Part shown: piece after piece, positions 5,024 to 10,437 of the stretch | How positions within the stretch are numbered: position 1 is the first letter of the stretch | Layout of the letters: each line of letters opens with the position of its first letter | Source: an uncultured Collinsella sp. | Lineage (GTDB): Bacteria > Actinomycetota > Coriobacteriia > Coriobacteriales > Coriobacteriaceae | Assembly (NCBI GenBank): GCA_902494685.1 | Contig: CABUUE010000034.1 | Location: 1-10,437, forward strand | Reading direction: 5' to 3' | DNA: 10,437 nt | Notes under the pieces: model-generated | The model's input: the letters and a program-made list of their open reading frames with translations, nothing else | Told to the model about the DNA's origin: nothing | The model's database searches: none | Program-made: the position numbers and the translations under genes

Positions 5024-5167
5024 ATGGCTGAGGAGAAGAAGACGTATAAGTTTGTGTGCACCGTTTGCGGTTACGAGGTTGAGGTCGACACGCCCGAGCT
5101 GCCCGAGGATTACGTATGCCCGGTCTGCGGCGTCGGCCCCGATGAGTTTGAGCTCGTCGAGGAGTAA
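5024..5167 (+). CDS. Rubredoxin, short-loop form
   Basis: The 47-residue protein carries one iron on four cysteines and acts as a one-electron carrier in the cytoplasm. The two ligand loops are CTVCGY (C12, C15) and CPVCGVGPDEFE (C32, C35). The linker between them is only 16 residues, against about 29 in classical rubredoxins, because the usual segment with D-P-x-x-G-D is missing. In this it approaches the rubredoxin domains of rubrerythrins. The N-terminus MAEEKKTYKF and the C-terminus ELVEE are highly charged. AGAGGAG (5011-5017) lies 6 bases before the ATG. It is the probable partner of the preceding flavin reductase-like protein, together equal to a split Hrb. The terminator at 5208 ends the unit. 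Confidence 0.93.
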   Translation: MAEEKKTYKFVCTVCGYEVEVDTPELPEDYVCPVCGVGPDEFELVEE

Positions 5168-5207
5168 CTCGTAGACACACGGCGATTAGCTATACAGAGC
5201 TCTGTCC

Positions 5208-5243
5208 AAGGGCCCCGGTCGAATTCTCGGCCGGGGCCCTTTT
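5208..5243 (+). terminator. Strong terminator after rubredoxin
   Basis: AAGGGCCCCGG (5208-5218) pairs perfectly with CCGGGGCCCTT (5231-5241) over a 12-base loop, with TTTT at 5240-5243. On the minus strand the hairpin is followed by only two T, so it should not serve mntH well. A perfect 12-base palindrome, ACAGAGCTCTGT, stands just before it (5194-5205). Confidence 0.9.
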
Positions 5244-5250
5244 GATTTAT

Positions 5251-5293
5251 CTGACGGTTTAAAACGGCCTTACGTGTTACAGATTGAGACGTT
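5251..5293 (+). repeat. Half unit of the palindromic repeat family
   Basis: The loop plus 3' arm of the repeat seen at 7557-7626 is present. The arm at 5275-5293 differs from 7605-7623 at one of 19 bases. The preceding 24 bases (from CTGAC through CGGCC to CG) align without gaps to 7581-7604 at 16 of 24. The expected 5' arm (about 5231-5250) is absent; that space is taken by the terminator stem. It has the same orientation as the first complete unit. Confidence 0.75.
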
Positions 5294-5319
5294 ATATCTG
5301 GACAGTCACGCCATCCCAA

Positions 5320-6576
5320 TTACATCCCCGTTAGCAGCACGATGTCGAGAATCGTCACGATGGCACCGATTCCTACGAGCAGCGTGTTGAGCGGGCGCGA
5401 GTTGGCGTATTTGCCCATGACGCGGCGTGAGCTGGTGAGCCGTATAAGCACGAAGACCGTGATCGGCAGCTGAAGCGACAGCAGTGCCTGGCTCCAGATG
5501 AGACCTTCAAAAGGATTTGGGACGACCAGACACGCCGCCACTGCGCCGACGAAACATGCCGCCACCCCAATCGAGGAATGTCGGTCGTGGATGTCGTATT
5601 CCTCGTCGAACATGCCCGCGGTGATGGTGCCTGCCGCCATGCCTGCCGTCACACTACTCGAGAGGCCCGCAAACAGCAGCGCCACCGCAAAGATTGTCGA
5701 GCTTGCCGGGCCCAGAATGGGGGAGAGCGTGTCCGCTGCGACGGCGAGGTCGTCTACGACAATGCCGTGCGCAAAGAAGGTCGTTGCGGCCAGGATGACC
5801 ATGGCCGAGTTGATTGCCCAGCCCACGCCCATCGAAAAGAGCGTGTCGAAGAGCTCATAGCGCAGACGCTCTTCGATAACCTGCTCGCCTTGGCCTTCGA
5901 AGTGCATGGATTGGATGACCTCGGAGTGTAGAAAGAGGTTGTGGGGCATAACGACCGCACCCAGGACACTCACGATAATCGCGGCAGAGCCAGTGGGCAT
6001 ACTGGGCGTGACCCAGCTTGCGGCGGCTTGCGGCCAGTCGACCTTGACTAGTGCAAGCTCGGCCAAAAACGAGAGTCCTACCACGCCTACGAAGGCGATG
6101 ATCCAGCGTTCGGCACGCTTGTAGGAGTTCGTCATGAGCATCGCCATCGATACTGCCGCCACGATGACGCAGCCCGCGCGCACGGGCAGCCCAAAGAGCA
6201 TTTGAAGGGCAATCGCGCCACCCAGGACTTCGGCCATGGCGGTGGCGATGGTCGCGAGATAGGCGCTGGCGAGCACCGTGCGTCCAACGAAGCGGGGGAG
6301 GTAACGTGTCGTGGCCTCGGCAAGGCAGGCGCCCGTGGCGATGCCCAGGTGCGCCGCGTTGTGCTGCAACGCGATGAGCATGATCGTGGACAGCGTGACG
6401 ATCCACAGCAGCGCGTAGCCAAACTGCGAGCCGGCGGCCATATTGGAGGCCCAGTTGCCCGGGTCGATAAAGCCGACGGTCACGAGCAGCCCGGGGCCGA
6501 TATGCCGCGCAATGTCTAGGCCTCCGTGACCGCCGGTGCGTCGGGAGCCAAAGTGTTGTTTGAGATGGTTGAGCAT
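5320..6576 (-). CDS. mntH: Nramp-family divalent metal (Mn2+/Fe2+) transporter
   Basis: The 418-residue polytopic membrane protein is of the usual MntH length. It has about eleven membrane helices and imports Mn2+ or Fe2+ with protons. Metal-binding signatures are intact: DPGN in helix 1 (D38, N41, in GFIDPGNWASNMAAGSQFGY) and MPHN in helix 6 (M210, H212, in VMPHNLFLHSE). The Met in MPHN favours transition metals over the Mg2+ variants (NRMT type) that lack it. The start at 6576 is chosen because AGGAG lies 6 bases upstream on the minus strand. An in-frame ATG at 6612 has no such site and would add an unusual basic tail. It follows gpmA by 75 bases with no terminator between, so the two are probably one transcript. 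I see no clear terminator after its stop. Confidence 0.93.
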   Translation of the reverse strand: MLNHLKQHFGSRRTGGHGGLDIARHIGPGLLVTVGFIDPGNWASNMAAGSQFGYALLWIVTLSTIMLIALQHNAAHLGIATGACLAEATTRYLPRFVGRTVLASAYLATIATAMAEVLGGAIALQMLFGLPVRAGCVIVAAVSMAMLMTNSYKRAERWIIAFVGVVGLSFLAELALVKVDWPQAAASWVTPSMPTGSAAIIVSVLGAVVMPHNLFLHSEVIQSMHFEGQGEQVIEERLRYELFDTLFSMGVGWAINSAMVILAATTFFAHGIVVDDLAVAADTLSPILGPASSTIFAVALLFAGLSSSVTAGMAAGTITAGMFDEEYDIHDRHSSIGVAACFVGAVAACLVVPNPFEGLIWSQALLSLQLPITVFVLIRLTSSRRVMGKYANSRPLNTLLVGIGAIVTILDIVLLTGM

Positions 6577-6651
6577 GGTGCGCTCCTGTGTATGGGCGGC
6601 GTGGCGTCGCATCTGGGTCGTGCGGCGCCATGCGTCGGGTTTGGGTTGGGG

Positions 6652-7425
6652 TTACCTGCGCGCCTTGCCTTGGTTGGCCACGGCGTCGATCTTGGCGGCG
6701 ATGGTCGCCGGGTCGCCGATGTAGCGCTTGTCGAGGACGTTGAAATCGGCATCGAAGGTGTAGACGAGCGGCACGCCGGTGGGGATGTTGACCTTGAGGA
6801 TCTCCTCGGGCGTGAGGTGCTCGAACTTCATGACGAGAGAGCGCAGGGAGTTGCCGTGTGCGGCGATGAGTACGCGCTTGCCGGCGAGCATCTGGGGGCG
6901 AATCTCGTCTTCGAAATAAGGCCAGGCGCGGGCTATCGTGTCCTTGAGGCACTCGGTGTAGGGCAGCTGGTCGGGTGCGACATCACGGTATTGCTCCTGG
7001 GTGTGGGGATCGCGCGCGTCGTTCGGCTCGAGTGCCGGCGGGCAGATATCGAAGGAGCGGCGCCAGATGAGCACCTGTTCGTCGCCGTGCTCCGCCGCGG
7101 CATCGGCCTTGTTGAGACCCTGCAACGCGCCGTAGTGGCGCTCGTTGAGCTTCCAGGATTTGATGACGGGCAGCCACTCGCGATCCATTTGGCCGAGCAC
7201 GATGTTGAGGGTGTGGATCGCGCGCTTGAGGCGCGAAGTGTAGCAGACGTCAAAGTCGAAACCGGCTTCTTTGAGGGCTCGACCGCCTGCGGCGGCTTCT
7301 TCGCGGCCCGTGTCGGTGAGCTCTACGTCGGTCCAGCCGGTGAACAGGTTGAGTTTGTTCCACTCCGACTCTCCGTGGCGGATAAGGACGAGTTGGATCG
7401 TCTGCCGGTCTGTCTGGTTTGCCAT
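6652..7425 (-). CDS. gpmA: 2,3-bisphosphoglycerate-dependent phosphoglycerate mutase
   Basis: The 257-residue cytoplasmic enzyme interconverts 3- and 2-phosphoglycerate in glycolysis and gluconeogenesis through a phosphohistidine. The RHGES motif gives H17 as the phosphorylated residue. R68 (SRLKRA), E95 (WKLNERHYGALQGLNK) and H190 (AAHGNS) complete the active site. All four lie exactly six residues after the E. coli GpmA positions. Length is close to the 250 of that enzyme, and the C-terminal tail (GDPATIAAKIDAVANQGKARR) is normal for the family. AAGGAGG (7431-7437, minus strand) lies 5 bases before the ATG. It is first in an apparent operon with mntH. This enzyme type needs no metal, so the pairing with a manganese transporter is not explained by cofactor supply. 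Confidence 0.97.
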   Translation of the reverse strand: MANQTDRQTIQLVLIRHGESEWNKLNLFTGWTDVELTDTGREEAAAGGRALKEAGFDFDVCYTSRLKRAIHTLNIVLGQMDREWLPVIKSWKLNERHYGALQGLNKADAAAEHGDEQVLIWRRSFDICPPALEPNDARDPHTQEQYRDVAPDQLPYTECLKDTIARAWPYFEDEIRPQMLAGKRVLIAAHGNSLRSLVMKFEHLTPEEILKVNIPTGVPLVYTFDADFNVLDKRYIGDPATIAAKIDAVANQGKARR

Positions 7426-7491
7426 AGGGGCCTCCTTAATGTGGCACGGCGCGCGTGCCGTTTGTTTGACGCCGCAAAGGATACCCGTTTT

Positions 7492-7519
7492 ATGCTAAAA
7501 AGTTAACCAAGACTAACAA
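7492..7519 (-). promoter_or_regulatory. Promoter of the gpmA-mntH operon
   Basis: On the minus strand, TTGTTA (7519-7514) and TAGCAT (7497-7492) are 16 bases apart. The start would be near 7485, about 60 bases before gpmA. The spacer holds a DtxR-like dyad. Confidence 0.5.
7498..7516 (-). promoter_or_regulatory. Possible DtxR/IdeR-type metal-regulator operator
   Basis: The minus strand reads TTAGTCTTGGTTAACTTTT, matching 12 of 19 bases of the DtxR/IdeR consensus TTAGGTTAGGCTAACCTAA, including the TTAG and TAAC half-site cores. It fills the spacer between -35 and -10, an ideal place for repression, ahead of an operon with a Mn/Fe transporter. The match is by eye; the regulator is not in the window. 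Confidence 0.4.
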
Positions 7520-7556
7520 AATTGTTGTATTTGAATAGGATGGTGAAAGGGGGTTG

Positions 7557-7626
7557 CCGAAATGTCTCGATCTGTAACAGCTGACCTCCAAAACCGGCCC
7601 TTCGTGTTACAGATTGAGACATTCGG
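7557..7626. repeat. Palindromic repeat, unit 1
   Basis: The arms at 7561-7579 and 7605-7623 pair over 19 positions with a single G-T pair (7569/7615). CCG (7557-7559) and CGG (7624-7626) extend the stem past one bulged A. The loop is 25 bases. The arm core is TCTGTAACA/TGTTACAGA. No target duplication or coding capacity is visible. Confidence 0.85.
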
Positions 7627-7639
7627 AACCGTCTCTCGA

Positions 7640-7704
7640 AAACATCTCAATCTGTAACAGTTAGTCGTCGAAATTGGGTCTTCCTGTTACAGATCGAGAT
7701 GTTT
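7640..7704. repeat. Palindromic repeat, unit 2
   Basis: The arms at 7640-7660 and 7684-7704 pair over 21 positions with one A-C mismatch (7649/7695), around a 23-base loop. Its 5' arm matches that of unit 1 at 17 of 20 positions. The compensated base pair at the third and fourth positions (TG versus CA) suggests the stem, not only the sequence, is maintained. It starts 13 bases after unit 1. Confidence 0.85.
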
Positions 7705-7788
7705 GAAGCGGTGAGCTTGCAGGCCGAACTTGGGGTCCTTGTTGTTGCCCTTGAAGTCGGCGGCACCTGCTCGTAGGGCGTGCGTTAC
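7687..7788 (-). pseudogene. Coding-like C-terminal remnant ending in the repeat
   Basis: The minus strand reads about 33 codons to a TAA at 7689-7687, which lies inside the 3' arm of repeat unit 2. Fifteen consecutive codons in the middle all end in G or C, as in real genes here. The peptide includes ADFKGNNKDPKFGLQAHRF and ends HLDL. Going upstream the frame has no ATG, GTG or TTG before a stop at about 7851. It may be a fragment of a lost gene or a coding tail carried by the repeat. No product is recognised. Confidence 0.35.
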
Positions 7789-7815
7789 GCAATTGTTTCG
7801 AAACGGGCGGGAAAC
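7784..7815 (+). promoter_or_regulatory. Cluster of GlnR-like half-sites before gltB
   Basis: GTTAC (7784-7788), GTTTC (7795-7799), GAAAC (7800-7804) and GAAAC (7811-7815) are spaced by 6, 0 and 6 bases. Actinobacterial GlnR boxes use GTnAC and GAAAC half-sites 6 bases apart, although not in exactly this order. GTTTCGAAAC (7795-7804) is also a perfect palindrome. It lies 69-100 bases before gltB. I could not assign the gltB promoter itself. Confidence 0.3.
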
Positions 7816-7883
7816 ACAACGGGCCGGCGATGCTCCTAGTATGCCTATTCAACTGACTGTCTAATATCTAGGGGAGGATCGCG

Positions 7884-10437
7884 ATGCAGGCAGATTCCGC
7901 TCAGCAGCAGGGCCTTTATCGCCCCGAATTCGACCACGATGCATGTGGCATCGGCGCGCTCGCCGATATCAACGGCGAGCGCCATCACCAGATTCTGGAC
8001 GATGCGCTGTCCATTCTGGTCAACTTGGAGCACCGCGGCGGCACGGGACTCGAGAAGAACACCGGCGACGGCGCTGGCATCCTGTTCCAGGTTCCGCATC
8101 ACTTTTTCCGTAAAGAGGCTCAAAAGTGCGGCCAGATTCTGCCGGCAGAGGGCGACTATGGCGTGGCCATGCTGTTCTTCCCGCAGGACGACAAGGGCGT
8201 AGAGGATGCCCGCCGCGTGTTTGAGGAGGGCTGCGCCGAGGCCGGCGTGCCGCTGCTCTTTTGGCGCGAGGTGCCCGTCGACCCGCACGACCTGGGCGAG
8301 ACGGCCCGCGCCTGCATGCCCACCATCTTGCAGGCTTTCCTGGGCCGCCCCGACGACACGCCCGCCGGCGACGCCTTCGAGCGTCGCCTGTACGTGTGCC
8401 GCCGCACCATTGAGAAGAAGGCCGACGCCGAGTTCGCCTTGCGCGATAAGATCTTCTATGTGTGCTCCATGAGCTCGCGCACTATCGTGTACAAGGGCAT
8501 GCTGGTCGCCACGCAGATGCGCCGCTTCTTCATCGATCTCAACGACGCCGCCGTCAAGACGGCCGTGGCGCTCGTCCACTCGCGCTACTCCACCAACACC
8601 ACGCCCAGCTGGGAGCGCGCGCACCCCAACCGCTTTATCATCCACAACGGCGAGATCAACACCCTCAAGGGCAACGTCAACTGGATCCGCGCCCGCGAGC
8701 CCAACCTGTACAGCCCCGTGCTGCAGCACGATCTTGAGCGCGTGATGCCCATCATCAACCGTGAAGGCTCCGATTCCGCGATTCTGGACAACGTGCTTGA
8801 GTTCCTGGTCATGAACGGTCGCCCGCTTACGCGTGCCGCGTCCATGTTGCTGCCCGAGCCGTGGGACCACAACGACAGCCTGAGCGAGGAGCGCCGCGCC
8901 TACGACGCTTACCAGTCCATGCTCATGGAGCCGTGGGACGGCCCGGCGGCCATCGCCTTTACCGACGGTCGCACGCTGGGTGCCGCCCTCGACCGCAACG
9001 GCCTGCGTCCCGCCCGCTACTATGTGACGCGCGACGGTCGCTTTATGCTGGCAAGCGAGGTGGGCACCATCGAGGTGAGTCCCGAGAACATCCTGACGAG
9101 CGGCTGTCTGGGGCCGGGCCAGATGCTCGAGGTCGATTTTGCCCGCGGCCGCGTCATCTACAACGACGAGCTTCGCGCCCGTTACGCCAAGGAAAAGCCC
9201 TACCGTGATTGGATTGCCGAGGAGACGCTGACCGTCGACGCGCTCGATAGGCCTGTCGCGGCAACGCCCGCCGAGGACGCCGAGGTGCCCGCCGCCGTGC
9301 GCATGGCTAAGCTCGGGTATCACTGGGACGATGTTGACGAGGTCGTGCGTCCCATGGCCCAGCAGGGCAAGGCGCCGCTCGCCTCGATGGGCATCGACGC
9401 GCCGCTGGCCTGCCTGTCCAAGAAGACGCGCTCCTTCTACGACTATTTCTATCAGCTGTTCGCCCAGGTCACGAACCCGCCCATCGATGCCCTGCGCGAG
9501 CATATGGTCACCTCGACCACGCTCTACCTGGGCAACCACGGCAACCTGCTCGAGGATTCCCGCACGGCCTGCCAGCTGGTGCGCTTGGAGCGTCCGCTGC
9601 TCAACGAGGAGGAGTTCGAGCGTATCTGCGCTATCGACCGCGTGGGCTTTAAGACCTGCCGTTTCCGTGCCGTGTACCGCCGCGATGCCGGCGAGGGTGC
9701 ACTGCAGGCTGCGCTCAAGCAGCTTGCAGAGGATGTTGAGGCTGCGGTCCGCGACGGCGTGAACATCGTGGTGTTGAGCGACCGTGCCGCTGCGGGCGAG
9801 GTCCCTGTGCCGTCACTGCTCGCTGTGGGCTGCGTGCACAACCACCTGATCCGCGCCGGCGTGCGTACCTTTGCCGACATCGTGGTGGAGTGCGGCGACG
9901 CCGTGTCCCCGCACGACTTTGCGGCACTGGTGGGCTACTCCGCGAGCGGCATCTATCCGTACAACGCACATGCGTGCATCCGCGACCTGGCGGCACACGG
10001 CGACCTGGACGTGACGGCTGAGCAGGGCATCGCCAACTACAACAAGGCTGCGACCGCCGGCATCGTCTCCATCATGTCCAAGATGGGCATCTCCACGGTG
10101 CAGAGCTACCATTCGGCGCAGATCTTTGAGGCCGTGGGCTTTACGCCGGAGTTCGTCAACGCGTACTTCGCCGGCACGGTGAGCCGTGTGGGCGGTATGG
10201 GTGTCGAGGACGTCGAGCGCGAGCAAAACGAGCGCTACGACGCCGCGCTCGCCATCCTTAAGAGCCCGGCTCCCGATCAGCTGCCCACGTTGGGCCTGAC
10301 CAAGTGGCGCCCGCTCGGCGGCGAGGATCACCTTATCGATCCGCAGACTGTCTACTTGCTGCAGACCGCCTGCCGTGAGGACAGCTACGACACCTTTAAG
10401 GAGTACAGCGCCCGCCTGCACCGCACCGGCCGTGCCG
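7884..10437 (+). CDS. gltB: Glutamate synthase large subunit (5' part, runs off the window)
   Basis: The window shows 851 codons, open to the right edge; full proteins are near 1500 residues. The enzyme makes two glutamates from glutamine and 2-oxoglutarate using NAD(P)H. The N-terminal class II amidotransferase domain starts at C21 (EFDHDACGIGAL), so a 20-residue propeptide should be removed to expose the nucleophile. LEHRGGTGLEKNTGDGAGIL and IIHNGEINTLKGNVNWIRARE (N255 and G256 of the oxyanion hole) follow. The central domain carries SFYDYFYQLFAQVTNPPID and SKMGISTVQSYHSAQIFEAVGF. The sequence ends where the FMN/2-oxoglutarate domain begins, so the FMN loop and Fe-S cysteines are outside. 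GGGGAGG (7871-7877) lies 6 bases before the ATG. gltD is not in view. A 564-codon open frame on the opposite strand is a GC3 shadow. Confidence 0.97.
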   Translation, partial: MQADSAQQQGLYRPEFDHDACGIGALADINGERHHQILDDALSILVNLEHRGGTGLEKNTGDGAGILFQVPHHFFRKEAQKCGQILPAEGDYGVAMLFFPQDDKGVEDARRVFEEGCAEAGVPLLFWREVPVDPHDLGETARACMPTILQAFLGRPDDTPAGDAFERRLYVCRRTIEKKADAEFALRDKIFYVCSMSSRTIVYKGMLVATQMRRFFIDLNDAAVKTAVALVHSRYSTNTTPSWERAHPNRFIIHNGEINTLKGNVNWIRAREPNLYSPVLQHDLERVMPIINREGSDSAILDNVLEFLVMNGRPLTRAASMLLPEPWDHNDSLSEERRAYDAYQSMLMEPWDGPAAIAFTDGRTLGAALDRNGLRPARYYVTRDGRFMLASEVGTIEVSPENILTSGCLGPGQMLEVDFARGRVIYNDELRARYAKEKPYRDWIAEETLTVDALDRPVAATPAEDAEVPAAVRMAKLGYHWDDVDEVVRPMAQQGKAPLASMGIDAPLACLSKKTRSFYDYFYQLFAQVTNPPIDALREHMVTSTTLYLGNHGNLLEDSRTACQLVRLERPLLNEEEFERICAIDRVGFKTCRFRAVYRRDAGEGALQAALKQLAEDVEAAVRDGVNIVVLSDRAAAGEVPVPSLLAVGCVHNHLIRAGVRTFADIVVECGDAVSPHDFAALVGYSASGIYPYNAHACIRDLAAHGDLDVTAEQGIANYNKAATAGIVSIMSKMGISTVQSYHSAQIFEAVGFTPEFVNAYFAGTVSRVGGMGVEDVEREQNERYDAALAILKSPAPDQLPTLGLTKWRPLGGEDHLIDPQTVYLLQTACREDSYDTFKEYSARLHRTGRA

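Noticed and set aside
5208..5243. Bidirectional terminator also ending mntH
   Set aside because: On the minus strand the hairpin is followed by TTGG, not a T-tract. The mntH terminator remains unassigned.
6526..7506. 326-codon plus-strand open frame opposite gpmA
   Set aside because: It is the shadow of gpmA, whose active-site residues all fit the minus strand.
7557..7704. CRISPR array
   Set aside because: There are only two units, each itself a long hairpin with variable arms. No constant direct repeat with regular spacers exists and no cas genes are nearby.
7661..7852. 63-codon minus-strand open frame in the gpmA-gltB gap
   Set aside because: Codon use and composition are poor (many Arg, Gln and Ser). 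The neighbouring frame has the coding-like signal, so this one is probably its shadow.
7862..7867. TAATAT as the gltB -10 element
   Set aside because: A start from it would fall within the ribosome binding site at 7871-7877, and no -35 stands at the right distance.
7845..9539. 564-codon open frame on the minus strand opposite gltB
   Set aside because: It lies antisense to an unmistakable gltB with strong GC3 bias, which opens this complementary frame. The product is low-complexity Val/Gly/His/Leu with no motif.

Overview
The window looks like chromosomal DNA of a GC-rich, strictly anaerobic actinobacterium. A Coriobacteriia member close to Collinsella is my best guess. This rests on strong GC3 codon bias, clear Shine-Dalgarno leaders, a rubredoxin plus Hrb-type flavoprotein pair typical of anaerobes, and a core gene set of actinobacterial/Firmicute character. 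The genus is inferred from overall style, not from a marker gene.

Layout. 1-654: a partial palindrome at the left edge and an intact small serine recombinase (resolvase/invertase type). 760-1341: a VanZ-family membrane protein with a TTG start. 1464-1823: an ArsC/Spx-like thioredoxin-fold protein. 1896-2306 (minus): a small protein of unknown function, convergent with the ArsC-like gene. 2307-2582: a non-coding stretch with two candidate promoters, a hairpin and a dyad. 2583-2788: tRNA-Gln(CTG), tRNA-Glu(CTC) and a strong terminator. 2848-4225: a TPR-like protein overlapping smpB by 11 bases. 4238-4380: a long near-perfect palindrome, then a terminator. 4432-5243: a flavin reductase-like protein, a 47-residue rubredoxin with its own promoter, and a terminator. 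5251-5293: half of a palindromic repeat. 5320-7425 (minus): an apparent operon gpmA then mntH. 7426-7883: a 458-base intergenic region holding the gpmA promoter with a DtxR-like operator, two tandem palindromic repeats, a coding-like remnant and possible nitrogen-regulator half-sites. 7884-10437: the 5' 851 codons of gltB, running off the right edge.

How it works together. The flavin reductase-like protein and rubredoxin match the two halves of Moorella-type high-molecular-weight rubredoxin (Hrb), which passes electrons from NADH to flavodiiron proteins; here they are separate genes. gpmA (glycolysis) and mntH (Mn/Fe uptake) seem to share one promoter, and a 19-base DtxR/IdeR-like site fills the spacer between its -35 and -10. 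The tRNA pair has its own promoter and terminator. smpB serves trans-translation, but no ssrA lies beside it.

The most unusual structure is a palindromic repeat family. Two complete units stand in tandem at 7557-7704. A half unit at 5251-5293, in the same orientation, lies on the other side of the gpmA-mntH block. At least one unrelated long palindrome (4238-4304) is also present. I see no CRISPR array, defence island, prophage or insertion sequence.
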